64,000 bases of DNA from Eucommia ulmoides (lineage: Eukaryota > Streptophyta > Magnoliopsida > Garryales > Eucommiaceae), in contig CM028333.1 in assembly GCA_016647705.1 (NCBI GenBank), forward strand, positions 23,802,243-23,866,242, written 5' to 3'. Position 1 is the stretch's first letter. The number at the start of each line of letters is the position of its first letter. Below the pieces are notes generated by a model that worked only from the letters and a program-made list of their open reading frames with translations, was not told the DNA's origin and did not search any database. Below are positions 50,220 to 61,699 of this stretch, in pieces. A program made the translations under genes and the position numbers.

Positions 50220-51200
50220 AATATAGAAAATCCAATTCAACGAATCTCACAAGGGCAAATCTGTTATGTAATTTATGCATTTTTAAAATTTAGGACTAAA
50301 CTATTAAAAAAATTGAACATTAGGATTGTTTGGTTTATTTTCAAATAATTGTTTCTATGAGTAAAACCCACTTAATGAAATAGTTGCATTCACTTCATAT
50401 ATTGAACCTAGAATGCCTTGTAGAGTAATCATAAGGTTAAAATGCCCTGGGGGATAATAGAATGAAGTAAAGTCAATACCATTTTTGTCAGCGTGGTTGC
50501 TTAACGTGCGATTGTCAGTCTTTGATTCTGAATGCTGCCATGAAACTAATATTCAATGAACTCCAGAGGATTATTAATGTGCTCAAAAAATAATGGTATA
50601 TCACCAAAAATAAAAAATAAAAAACTGTATGAAAAAATATATATGGGCAACGTGGGAGGATCCCTTATTATACGGAAATTATTATTCACTAGAAGGGGAA
50701 AAAAAATTAAATAATAGGTTGGATCCTTGAATTTGGCTACTGGTATGGGTTCTGATTTCTTCTGTTAGTTTGTTTTGGAAAGATTTTTTTTTTTAGATGT
50801 AGAAAATATATTTTGGCGTGGCAAAAGTATACAAACAACTTGAAAGTTTAATTTAGGACTTTTGACATTTTATACCGTAAAGTTAGACCATTATTCTAAT
50901 TTGGTCTCTACAGTTACAATTTGAACACATAACACCCCTGAAGTTCTGTAATCATTCATCTTCAGTCCAAATCTCCTTTATAATTTTGGAAGACAAATAG
51001 TCAATTGTTGTGCACCCAAGGCGACTTTATGGCATTTCCAATATTTTTCTTTCCCCCTTGCAAATTTCCTAAAAAGAAAACTACATATAGATATTAGTGT
51101 GTGTGTAATTTTGAGTATTTGGTTGGGAAGGAAAATGAGAAAGAAGGGGGGATTGAAATTTTCTAATTGTCCATAAAACCTCTTAAAAATATTATATTAG
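50220..51200. other. Non-coding intergenic sequence
   Basis: 50830-51000 matches the right half of the foldback at 24240-24790 in inverted orientation. Otherwise AT-rich with no gene seen. Confidence 0.45.
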
Positions 51201-51550
51201 TGCATAAAATTGGTATACACCTTGAGTATGGTCCAGTCAGGTAACAGGTGTCCTTTTGTTGAGATAGAGTTGGCGGTTGAAAATTCCTCACGTGAGCTGT
51301 ACTGGGTCCTAGGAGGATTGACTTACTATGTCCAGAGTCCTGCTCCTTGAGGAGTGGTACCTGCAGAAGGCTCGGCCCGGGATTTGTCCCGGCGAAGCCC
51401 ATCCGGCGTGAGAATAAGAGCTTAGAGAGAAGAGGTACAAAAATGCATCAAGTAAGCAAATCAACTCAAAACATTCATGCGTAAAATAAAGTGTACCTCA
51501 GGCTTTATAGACGCATATATATATATAAGCGTTAGAAATAATTAATCGGG
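51201..51550 (-). repeat. Tat-type LTR fragment, cut by an Athila-type LTR
   Basis: From TGCATAAAATTGG it aligns with 62693-63040: CCTTGAGTAT/CCTCAAGTAT, GGTTGAAAATTCCTCAC, GGAGTGGTACCTG, GAATAAGAGCT, GAGAAGAGGTAC, AAATAAAGTGTACCTC. The similarity stops at TTAATCGGG where TGATAGGTGT begins at 51551. The missing remainder was not found on the far side. Confidence 0.7.
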
Positions 51551-53200
51551 TGATAGGTGTAAATTACCTATCTATTTTCAATCCGAACGTTGTTAGTTTT
51601 TTAGTATGTTTAGTACGTTTTAATATGTTTTAATGTATTTTGTCTAAATCAGGTGTTTAAGATGAAAAGATATATAAACGGATGAAAAACGATCAAATCG
51701 GATCAAGAACGAGGAAAAATATTATGGAAATGTGCAAAGCCGGTACAGGTGTTGTAACTTCAAGGCTATTTATGACTATGATTCAATCCGATTTTGGAAC
51801 AACTCAAAACGTGGAAGTTGTATATATTTCTCTTATCTTTCCATTGGTTTTTGAATCACCTCTATCGGAGCTCGGACAAAGAAGTTACAGCCAAAATAAG
51901 AAAGTATGTCACTGCCTAGGCAGTGTGGGCGGTAAAAGTGCAGAATTAAGCATAAACTCACTGTTGTTCCACAGCGTAGACGGTCACCTCTGCGCTAGTT
52001 TAGATATTATTTTAGATATTGTAGGATATTTTGTTCCCTATTTTCTCATCCTTTCTTCTCCATTCGGCCAAGACACCTCCATAGACTTTAGGAGGATAGT
52101 AGAGAGGTTTTGGGGAGTGCTCAAGCAAATCCTAAGGAGAAGATCACGTTGCAACGAAGGAGGAGCGATCTCGAAGCATTTTTAGCGATAAATCTTCGGA
52201 CTAGGCTAAGTTTCTCTCGTTCTTTCCTTTATTTCTTAACTTAGGATTATTATTTGAGCATGTTTAGCTTAGTCTTCATTGTATAATCGGCTATGGCCAT
52301 GAGCTAAATGGGTTTTTGTCTAGAGATTAATATATTTATGAAAATGTTGTTTTGTTGAGTTTGTGTTTGGTTAGTGGTTGTTCTTCGTTATTTTGATTGT
52401 GCTTGTTGTATTGTTTGTTTATTATGCTTAGATTTACATATCGAGAATACGGGGTTTGACAAATTTTGGATTCAGACTAGAATAAACAAACGCCACGATT
52501 CTATAACCCGATCGGGGTTTGGATTGTGGACAATCAATAACATAGGGGCAAGACTCACATGACCTAGGGTCGTTAAAACATTGAGGGGGACTTTTCCGTT
52601 GACTCGAAGTCATATATTCCCCCGTCTTACACTCGGGAGAGGTGGCGGTGGAGTTTTAGAACTGAGATTGTCGATAAGGTAAACACAACACGACGATCCA
52701 ATGACCCGATCAGAAATTGGATTGTGTGTAATCAATGATGTTGGGGCCAGACTCACGTGACCTAGGGTCGTTAAGACGTTGAGGGGAACTACTTCGTTGA
52801 CACGAAGTCACATTATATCCCTCGTCTTACACTCAGGAGAGGTGGTGAGGCAATTTACGAACCGAAATTGTCGGATGAGTCGAACGCTGTTAACGTAAAC
52901 TAAAACGAGACCAAACAAATTTTTGTAAACAAAAGTTAATCCCTAGGCAATATTTTCCCTAAACATCTCATAATAGTATTAGTATAGTTAATTTAATTAG
53001 TTTAATTAACTTAGTATTAGTATTATTAATTTTATTCAATTTATTTTCACCTAGATAGAATTAGGTCATGACAAACGCGGTACCCAATAATAGTAAAAAC
53101 CAATTCTTGTGGACACGATAACCCTAACTCTCCCGATCTATACTAAAACTTGACTTTGTATACTTGTGAGTGAAAGCAGTGGCGTATTCACGCGCTACCA
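51551..53200 (+). repeat. Athila-type LTR 1
   Basis: It starts TGATAGGTGTAAATTACC and ends CGCTACCA, directly before a tRNA-Asp-type primer-binding site. Length 1650 bp fits Athila LTRs. It holds the palindrome CACTGCCTAGGCAGTG at 51910-51925 and an internal tandem pair at 52487-52885. The frame at 51682-52185 lies entirely within the LTR and resembles no gene. Confidence 0.75.
52487..52885 (+). repeat. Internal tandem duplication of about 200 bp in LTR 1
   Basis: The blocks ACGAT(T/C)C.A..ACCCGATC, GACCTAGGGTCGTTAA, GTTGA(C)CGAAGTCA and CGTCTTACACTC(G/A)GGAGAGGTGG each occur twice. The related LTR at 58734 has only one copy (59628-59820). Confidence 0.75.
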
Positions 53201-53206
53201 AGTTTT

Positions 53207-53224
53207 TGGCACCATTGCCGGGGA
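53207..53224 (+). promoter_or_regulatory. Primer-binding site, tRNA-Asp type
   Basis: TGGCACCATTGCCGGGGA differs at two positions from TGGCGCCGTTGCCGGGGA, which is complementary to the 3' end of plant tRNA-Asp, the primer of Athila-type elements. Confidence 0.75.
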
Positions 53225-53379
53225 TTGTGTTTGAGATTTATTATTGATATTGTGAGTAAATGACCGAATTTTACTTTAGGCATTTATTTTGTTTATAACT
53301 TTTTCGTTTGTAGTTTTTGTTTTCCGTTTTTCTGTAGAGTGCTTGGAAATGCTAGATCAATAGGTGCTCTTGCGTTTCT

Positions 53380-53846
53380 TTTAACAAGATTTTGAGCCAT
53401 ATTACTATGCTTGGGATCGTTACAAGGATTTGCTACTACGGTTTTCGAATCACTGATTCCTGAGGGAGTGTCAACTACTGAACTTCCTCGACGGATTACA
53501 AGCCGCAACCAGAATATGGGTTGAAAGAGGAAACGGTACCACTTCTTTCAACCAACTAACCGTGGACGAAGCCCAATGGATGTTGGAAGACATGGCCGCC
53601 TTTGATTATCAGAGTTTCAATTCTACGGCACCATGGATTAACACCCCGCACCAATACGTTGAGTCTTCCCTCAACCTGGAGGAAATACTCGTTGATTTTA
53701 TTGGGGAAACTCAGACATTTTGGAGGGAGACAGATGACCGGCTAAATGAGCATGAGGATCGTCTCGATAACATTGAGACAATTTGTACTGAAATCGGTAC
53801 GATCATAACATTTCTTCCAAATTGGTCAGGTAATCTGTTTAATTGA
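53380..53846 (+). pseudogene. Athila-type gag fragment
   Basis: The frame reads YAWDRYKDLLLRF near 53400, then a TGA stop, LRECQLLNFLDGLQAATR near 53460 and LTVDEAQWMLEDMAAFDYQ near 53548. This follows the plant retrotransposon gag pattern (AWERFKDLL, FYNGL, A..LLE.MA.N.YQ). From 53562 it continues open to 53846 with a predicted coiled region (ETDDRLNEHEDRLDNIET). One in-frame stop breaks it. Confidence 0.7.
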
Positions 53847-53862
53847 GGCCGAGTCAGACGCG

Positions 53863-54285
53863 GTGGCACCCAGAGATTCACAAGACACATTCATTGAAAG
53901 CCACCACGAGGAGCCAAAAATGAGCGGGGGGAGCTTGGGAGAGTTTAACTATGTTTATCAGAATGAGACGGGAACCCAAGCATTGATCGACGATTATGAT
54001 TCGTCACCATTAGAGATCCAAATTGTGATGCTACCTTCGATTCCAGACGATCACATTTACGAGAATCTGATGTGGCTAACATGTCCCTCGCCGCCATTAG
54101 CAACATTCTTTCATGCCTACCAAGTACATGAGTTGGTGAGGCATGTCGTTGAAAGCTCGAGCCATCTAAAGCAACATCTCGCCAAGCTTAAGGGCGTTGA
54201 TAACCAAGACCCGTTTGTAGTGTTATTTAACACGTACTACGGGCAGAAGCCGCTATTTGACAAGTACTTCGGCGTGTCAGGCTGA
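53863..54285 (+). CDS. Unrecognised 140-codon frame in the Athila-type element
   Basis: The frame is acidic (EEPKMSGGSLGEFNYVY, DDYDSSPLEIQIVMLPSIPD) and ends ...GQKPLFDKYFGVSG, just upstream of the stem-loop. It lies in the same direction as gag and has amino-acid composition typical of protein. I do not recognise a domain. It may be a remnant of the gag-pol C-terminal region or an extra frame. Confidence 0.4.
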   Translation: MAPRDSQDTFIESHHEEPKMSGGSLGEFNYVYQNETGTQALIDDYDSSPLEIQIVMLPSIPDDHIYENLMWLTCPSPPLATFFHAYQVHELVRHVVESSSHLKQHLAKLKGVDNQDPFVVLFNTYYGQKPLFDKYFGVSG

Positions 54286-54303
54286 CAACCATAAACCAAG
54301 TGC

Positions 54304-54325
54304 TTCTTGGGAGGTAACCCAAGAA
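54304..54325 (+). other. Perfect stem-loop in the Athila-type internal region
   Basis: TTCTTGGG, loop AGGTAA, CCCAAGAA: an 8-bp stem with a 6-nt loop. I recall similar CTTGGGAGG.AACCCAAG hairpins downstream of the coding region of Athila-type elements. Confidence 0.7.
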
Positions 54326-55835
54326 AAAGAATAAGTTATATCCATCTCCGCCGATTTGAGTTGGAGGCGAGATTCTTTCGCCTCTCAGGTATGTGTTCTA
54401 AACCCTAGTTTTTATTATAATGCTTTATCATGTCATTGGGATCGCTGACTAGGTTGTTTTGGGCATTTCCTGTTTGAATTGGGTGTGATGTGTAGTATGT
54501 TTATTTATGTTTTAGTTAGTATGTTTTATTGTTTCTACGTGTGCATGTCTGTTTAGGATAGTTTTTGTGTTATGTGCTGAGTTTTGACGTCATCTGGGTC
54601 ATTACCTGATGATGAGTATGTCCCCTGGTTGTTTATTGAGGTTTGGCGTAAAACTCATGCATGTATGTTCTGTGTGCTCAATATTACGTTTTAGTAAAAG
54701 TTATTATAGATCCTACTTGCACGAGCACGTTAACTCAATATAAAACCGTCTAATTGATTTGAAAACAATTATTTGTCACCAAAATTCATGACATTAGGCT
54801 TTCTAGAACTTGATTCGGGGGAAATTCGAGGCGAAATCCTAGGCGAAGTAGTTCGGAAGACATGATTTAGGCATTCATTTTCTCGCTTGAGCCTTTTTAC
54901 GCTTACCTTGTTAAATTATTACCCCTTGTTACCCTGTCGAAGCCTAAATGTCGTTTCAGTTCTGAACACTTAACCAATACCATGGCCAATTGAATTCCTT
55001 CCAGTCCTTTATTGCTAAACCAAAGGCACAATTTGAGCAAAAAAGTTAGCATTCAATATGCTACTTGAAGTGAGCGGTTGGGATTAGGGCGAACTTCTAA
55101 TTGGTTTGGTATTCGAGTACTCATTTGTTGTTTTTCATTCATATTTCACACACACCTTAAATTGTACAAATCCAATGAATTTGGGGGTGTGTTGTTTGAA
55201 AAAAAAAACTATGTAAATATAGTTTTATTTTCGTTTCTTTTTGACAAGTGAGTATGTCGTTCTTAATATATGTTCAAGGTTGTTTCAAATGTATCTATGG
55301 GGTTTCGAGTGTGAGTGTTAAGCGATGTGCCTTGGGTAACGTCAAGTTAACGATGTTAACCCGTTTTTCTCTTTCAAATTTACCCTTGGTCATTTGTCCT
55401 AAACCGAACCAAGACCTATTGATCTTTTTGAACTTCTGAGCCTACATTAGTGGAGAATAGATCCCGGGTCAAGCCCATGGATTTCCTATACCTTTGGGTT
55501 TTTTCTATTATGCGCTTCTATGGTGGATAATCTAATCCGATTAACGGACAGTTGTATATTTGTATTTTAAACACACATACACTTTAGTAGGATCTATAAC
55601 GGCGCTTACAATTATAAATTTTGAAATTCTAGAACATTACATGGTGTGTTTTATGCCTGAACTCGATAGGATTGGGGGCTGATGAGGGATATTTCGTTTG
55701 GCTGGTAGATGATACTCAAAACTTGCACATATTTGTTTTTCGTGTTTTTCATTTTTCATTTTTAGTTTTTATATTTTCTTTTATTGCATGAGTGTTTTGC
55801 TCAAGAACTAGCAAAATTCTGAGTTTGGGGGTATT

Positions 55836-56850
55836 TGATAGATGTAAATTACCTATCTATTTTCAATCCAAACGTTGTTAGTTTTCGAGTATGTTTTAAT
55901 ATGTTTTAATGTGTTTTTGTCTAAATCAGGTGTTTGAGGTGAAAAGGTATGTAAACGGATAAAAAACGATCAAATCAGATAAAAAACGATGGAAAAATGG
56001 TGGAAATGTGCAAAGCCGGTACAGGTGTTGTAACTTCAAGGCTATTTTTTACTACAATACAATCTAATTTTGGAACAACTCAAAACGTGGAAGTTGTAGA
56101 TATTTCTCTTATCTTTCCAAAAGTTTTTGAATCACCTTAATCGAAGCTCAAACAAAGAAGTTACAACCAAAATAAGAAAGTGTGTCACTGCCCAGGCGGG
56201 TGGTACCACCGCCTAGGCGATAAAAGTGCAGAATCAAGCATAAACTCACTGCTGTTCCACCGCCTAGGCGGTCACCTCTGCGCCAGTTTAGATATTATTT
56301 TAGATATTTTAGGATATTTTGATCCCTATTTTCTCCTCATCTCCTCTCTTCTTCTTTCGGCCAAGACACCTCCATAGACTTTAGGAGGATAGTAGAGAGG
56401 TTTTGGGGAGTGCTCAAGAAAATCCTAAGGAGAAGATCACATTGCAACGAAGGAGGAGCGATCTCGAAGCGTTTTTAGCGATAAATCTTCGGACTAGGCT
56501 AAATTTCTCTCGTTCTTTCCTTTATTTCTTAACTTAGGATTATTATTTGAGCATGTTTAGCTTAGTCTTCATTGTATAATCGGCTATGGCCATGAGCTAA
56601 ATGGGTTTTTGTCTAGGGATTAATATATTTATGAAAATGTTGTTTTGTTGAGTTTGTGTTTGGTTAGCGGTTGTTCTTCGTTATTTTGATTGTATTTTTC
56701 GTATTATTTGTTTATTATGGTTAGATTTACATATCAAGAATACGGGGTTTGACAAATCTTGGATTCGGATTAGAATAAACGAACGCCACGATTCTATAAC
56801 TCGGTCTGGGTTTGGATTGTGGACAATCAATGACGTTGGGGAAGACTCAT
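55836..56850 (+). repeat. Athila-type LTR 2, truncated
   Basis: It aligns with LTR 1 from TGATAGATGTAAATTACC to about ACAATCAATGACGTTGGGG. There it switches abruptly to internal-region sequence of another element. It contains CCGCCTAGGCG at 56209 and the 14-bp palindrome ACCGCCTAGGCGGT at 56259-56272. Confidence 0.75.
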
Positions 56851-58733
56851 GTGATGTTGCTTTGCATTGTTCGGATTTAATTAATCTGAGCTCGGAACTT
56901 ACCTAGATCAATGCACGAGGCACCACGATCAAGTGCACCAGCTAATTTGCGAGGACCTTGGCATTGAGATGAACGCTTACCCGCCTATGTCGTAAATGTT
57001 ACTTCACCTTTTGCAACCTCCACAATTTCCATTCCGACGCGACAGTAGTTGCGATGATATTCCCCCGGAAAAATAGTAGGATATGAGACTTCTATGTCTC
57101 ATCTCCTAGATATGTGTTCCAACCCAATATTTTTCAATAAATGCTATATATTGCAATTGGATTCGCTGCTTAGACAGTGTGGACACTGCCTCGTTTAAGT
57201 TTAGAGAGGTGTTCATCCGTTTTCTTTTTTTTAAGAAAAGGATGAACAAAATTTTTGATGTATTATATTTGGATATTTGGATGTTTTATGCATGCATAGT
57301 TACGCTTTGTAGAAGTTCTAATATATAATGTAGATTTTAATTTCTAGTTATGCATGTGTAATGTTTAGTTAGTGTATGTATGTTAGTTTTTAGATTTAGA
57401 GTAAATATGTTAATGAATGAAGTCGTATATGCTTGATGAGTTGTTGAGTTCGTCTAGGGACATTTTCCGATGATGCAAATTATCCCATAATTGTATATCA
57501 AGGTCGGGGGTGATACCATTCATGTGTGTTTTGTGCGCTTAGCATGTCAATTAGGTAAAAATTATTTTGATCCTAAAATCGCACAATCGCATAGACTTAG
57601 TGTATAATTATTTGAACGATTTGATGCCGATTATTCAGTAATAAGTTCATGACAGAAATGAGGAATCTAGAACTTGATTGGGGGAGACTTAAGGCGAAAT
57701 TATAGGTGAGGTAATTCCGGAGGCATGATTTAGGCCTTTATTTTTATTGCTTGAACCTTTTGAAACTAACCTAAAACATTTATTCCCTTGTTCCCCTGTC
57801 GAAGCCCATAAACTTTTCAATTCTGAACACATATCTATACTTTAACCAATTAAATCTTTCCAAACCATTGTCGCTAAGCCTAAAATTCAAATTGAGAGAA
57901 ATCAAGTAGCATTAGTTTACGCTACTTGAAGTGAGCGATCGGGGTTTTGGATGAATTGTTCTTGGTTCGGTATTAGTGTATTCACTTGTCAATCTTTGAA
58001 TTATATTTGCACGCCCCAAAAATTATACAAATTCGAAAAAGTTTGGGGGTGTGCTCGTTTGTCTAAAAAAAAAAACAACAAAATTATGTGAATATAGTTT
58101 TTAATTCCATTTCTTTCGACAAGTGAATACGAAGTTCTTAAATTCTTGTCCAGGGTTGTATTTTCAAAGTTTGGGGGTTACGAGAGAGATTTAGCGACCA
58201 AGCGCTTGTGCCTCGGGTATCGTTAAATTATAACAATTTTTTATTTTCTATTCCTACGATACCCTTGGTCGTTCTCCAACGCCAAATCAAGCCCTATTGA
58301 TCTTTGTGAATGTCCAAACCTATTTTAGTGGATAGTTGAGCCTAGTCAAGCGTATGGTTTTCCTAAATCTTTTAAAGTTTAAGTCGTGAACTTAGTTATT
58401 GAATAATCCAATCCGATGTTTAATTAGTTATACATTTGAGTTCTCACACACACACATTTCAAATGGATCTAGAATGGTTTTAACTGATATTGAGTGTTGA
58501 AATTCTAGAATACCACGTGGTGTGTGTTATTCCTTAACTTGATCTGATTACGAGTTGTTGAGAGAAGAACCACTTGGTTTCTCCGATTGAACTTGAAACT
58601 CACATGTGTTTACTTCTTCTTTGTTAATGTTATTCATTTTTAGTTTAGTAGTTAGTCAATTAGTATAGTTAGTTTAATTTAATGTTAGGGTGTTTTGCTC
58701 GAGGACTAGCAAAATTTCAAGTTTGGGGGTATT
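56851..58733 (+). mobile_element. Internal fragment of a second Athila-type element
   Basis: Parallel to 54340-55835: shared GATATGTGTTC, CTTGATT(C/G)GGGG, GACATGATTTAGGC, CTACTTGAAGTGAGCG, TTTGGGGGTGTG and the final AGTTTGGGGGTATT polypurine tract before the LTR at 58734. No coding frame is left. Confidence 0.7.
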
Positions 58734-60119
58734 TGATAGGTTGAAAATACCTATCTACTTCTCAACCAAATTTGTCAGTTTTCAAGTGTTTTATTAATAT
58801 TTTATTGTGTTTTTGTTAGTTTTTATGTAATTCAGGTGTAGGGACGTAAACAAGTGACAAACGAGGGAAATGGTGGGGAAACGGTGAAGAAACGATGGAA
58901 AAATACAAGGTTTCAGGACATCAAGCCACCGCCGCGGCGGTGAAAATACAGAGAAATGTGAATTCTTCTCAAGTCCCATCGTCGCAGTGGTCAAATCCAC
59001 CACCGCGGCGGTAAAAGTCTAAAGAGTTAAGATTTTGGCCTACCACTGCAGCGTGATCTCACCGCTGCAGCAGTAAGCTAACCGACTTTCCCACCACCGC
59101 GACGGTCAGCTCTGCACAGATAAGAAGATATTTCTAGATATTTTTGAAACCTTGGGCCTATAAAACCTTCTCCCTTACTTGTGAAAAAGAGTTTTGAATG
59201 TTCCTAACCTTAGCATAGTGTTCCTTAGCCATTCCTGAGAGATCAAAGGAGAAGGTTCATCATTTGAAGAAGACGAATTATTTACGGATCGATCCTTAAC
59301 GACAGTGGACCATTCCACTTTCAGATTTGATCGTTCTTCCTTTATTTTTATCTTTGTAATTACTTTTCATTATCTAATGATGTTGAATCCTTCTTGTTTT
59401 GTATGTTTATATGGCTAAGATCATGTAGTTTAGATAAATATTATCTAGGTGTTGTTGTAAGTTATGTAAATACTAGTTTGATTGAATATACTTTACTTTA
59501 ATGATTTTTTTTACCTAAATCCGATTGTGTTTACTGTTATTCTTGATATTATACTAGTTTAGATAATTAGAGAATACGGGGTTTGACACTCGGGAAAGGT
59601 AACCCCAGATTCAGACTAGGATTAAACACAACGCAATGATCCAATAACTCGGGAGAGAGTTGGAAAGTATGCAATCCATGACATTAGTTCACGACTCAGT
59701 GACTGTGTTTGAAAAGACGTTCGAGGGGGATTTCAGCGTTAACGCGAACATATATTCGTTCACTTTACACTCGGAAGATGGAGGGAAAGAGTTATAGATA
59801 TCGAGATTGTTGGATAGGATAAACACCGTTATTGTTAACTAAACGAAGTTAAATATATATTAAGTGAAAGAAATCAATACCTAGGTAATCAATATAGTTA
59901 GAACTAACCCAATAGTTGTAATTTATCTTAGTTATTAATTGAAATACAAACAATTCTTGAAAAGTCGAGATAATATAAGACTATGCAAATTACAGCATTC
60001 AACTAATTTACACTATCCCCAGTGAAACGATATCCGATCACAAGATCCATTATACTAAAACTTGACCTCGTGTGCTTGCGAGTAAAGTCAAATGTGAGCG
60101 TCTTAAATGGTAGCGTCCA
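58734..60119 (+). repeat. Athila-type LTR 3
   Basis: It starts TGATAGGTTGAAAATACC and ends near AGCGTCCA. It contains ACCGCCGCGGCGGT (58928-58941) and related CCGCGGCGG, CCGCTGCAGCAG and CCGCGACGG motifs up to 59107. A diverged relative of LTR 1, without its 200-bp tandem duplication. Confidence 0.7.
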
Positions 60120-60120
60120 A

Positions 60121-60490
60121 CGACCTTGAATTTCTTCGATTTTCTAGGCGACACTTTTCACATAGTTGAATTTTTTAAAGTAGCAAATTTGAGGTAGGCC
60201 CTTATACGACAGGGGTTCAGGGTAAGGTAGCACGGCATGGCGACCTTGAAATTTTCAATTTTTTGGGCAGCGCTTTTTGAACCATTAACTTTTTCTAAGG
60301 AGCTCATTTGACATAGGCCCCCATACAGCTGAGGTCCGGGGTCAGGTAGTATGACAGGGCAACCCCGAATTTTTTCTATTTTTAGGATGACACTTTTCCC
60401 ATGTTTATTATTTTCTGAGGAGCTAATTTGAAATAGGCCTACATACGGTCAGGGTCTGGGGTCAAATAGCATAGTAGGGTGATCCCAATT
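60121..60490 (+). repeat. Tandem repeat, period about 120 bp, three copies
   Basis: Copies begin near 60121, 60240 and 60360 with CGACCTTGAA or CAACCCCGAA. Each has GA(C/G)ACTTTT, AGGAGCTAATTTGA-type, TAGGCCC.CATAC and GGGGTCAGGTAGCA-type blocks. Confidence 0.8.
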
Positions 60491-60569
60491 TTTTTTTATT
60501 TTCTGGAACTTAGCTTATCATGTCTTCTGGGCAGTTCTCCTGACAAGCAGAATCCTGGGTGGCTGTCCC

Positions 60570-60895
60570 CTGAAAGGTAAATGCCTAGAGGTCAAGCTCT
60601 TGAGGAGAAGACTTTAGAAGTCAAGCTCCTTGCTATTGGGGTTAAGTTGCTGGTTCCTAGGAGGCAAGATACTAGGGTTAAGATATTGGCTCCTAGGAGA
60701 CAAGTTGCTAAGGTCAAACTGTCGGGGTCAAGCTATTGGCTCTTGGGAGGCGATCTTCTAGGGTTAAGCTATTAGCTTTTGGGAAGCAAGCTACTAGGGT
60801 CAAGCTGTTGGCTCTTGGGAAGCAAGCTACTGGCTTTTAGGAGGCAAGCTACTGGGGTCAAGCTGCTAGGCTCAAGCCGCTGGCTCTTGGAGTTT
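60570..60895 (+). repeat. Minisatellite of about 36 bp
   Basis: The core AGGAGGCAAGCTACTAGGGT + CAAGCTGTTGGCTCTTGGG varies between copies, at least six imperfect copies. It produces repetitive open frames that are not genes. Probably part of the Tat-type internal non-coding region. Confidence 0.75.
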
Positions 60896-60897
60896 AG

Positions 60898-61070
60898 ATT
60901 CCTGGGCGATAGATTTCTGAACTCTGCTGTTAAGCATGCTTGGGCAATAGTAATTCCAGGATGGGTAATACCCTAGGAATTCTAGGCGATAGATTTCTGA
61001 ATTTTACAATTAAGCGTGCTTGGGCGGCAGCAATTCTGGGCTGAGTAACCTTCTGGAATTCTGAACAACA
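60898..61070 (+). repeat. Tandem repeat of about 80 bp, two copies
   Basis: GGGCGATAGATTTCTGAA, TTAAGC(A/G)TGCTTGGGC and AATTC..GG.TGGGTAA.. blocks occur at 60903 and again at 60982. Confidence 0.7.
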
Positions 61071-61699
61071 CTTTTTCAAATTGTTAGCAAACAATCTTTT
61101 GCAAATAGATTCTGAGTGAACCACTAATGAACAGAATCCTGAACGGTGATTCGCAACCCGTTAACAAACCATCTTGAGCGAAGAGATTCTGGGTAGAGAT
61201 CTCTAAGTAGTGCTCCTATGAGTGGTGCTTTTCTGACCGTTGACCTCTAAACAACGCAAAACTCATACTTGTATAACCTCACGGCGCCTGTCACCTGGGC
61301 TTGATTTGGACCTTTATTCCTTGGTTCCCACGACTTGTTCGCTCTTTATCTCTTCCTCCTGGTTACAGCATAGAGGCCAGTACCATGGAACCTAGTTCCT
61401 CGGTTCTAGAGCTTAATCAAGAGTGAGTGTAGGGTTGGAGTAGAGGTCATATCATAGGACAATCTTTTATGTAGGAGCCCGTTTACAAAGGCATTCAGTG
61501 CTACACTTTCAAGAAGGACATCGCACGTAGTTGCTTCTCAATTAAAGCGTTTGATGTATCATCCCAAAGATTTAGTAGGCTCCTACTGAAGAGCAAGGAT
61601 ATGAGCCATGGTCTTCAGCCTCCGCCGGGAGTGGCTGAAACAAGTGAGGAACAACTACTTGAGCTCCCTAAAGATTGAGATGGATACCGGTCTCAGACC

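Larger units (their letters stand above)
53207..55835 (+). mobile_element. Internal region of an Athila-type element, mostly non-coding
   Basis: Between LTR 1 and LTR 2, only gag-like sequence and one unrecognised frame remain; there is no protease, RT or integrase. The segment ends with the polypurine tract GTTTGGGGGTA just before LTR 2. A stem-loop lies at 54304-54325. Elements lacking pol depend on relatives for movement. Confidence 0.7.

Noticed and set aside
51682-52185. 167-codon open frame
   Set aside because: Lies entirely inside an LTR and is broken in the parallel LTR at 55836; no protein resemblance.
60570-60895. Regularly spaced repeats resembling a CRISPR array
   Set aside because: Repeats and spacers are both imperfect copies of one minisatellite unit, and the DNA is a plant genome.
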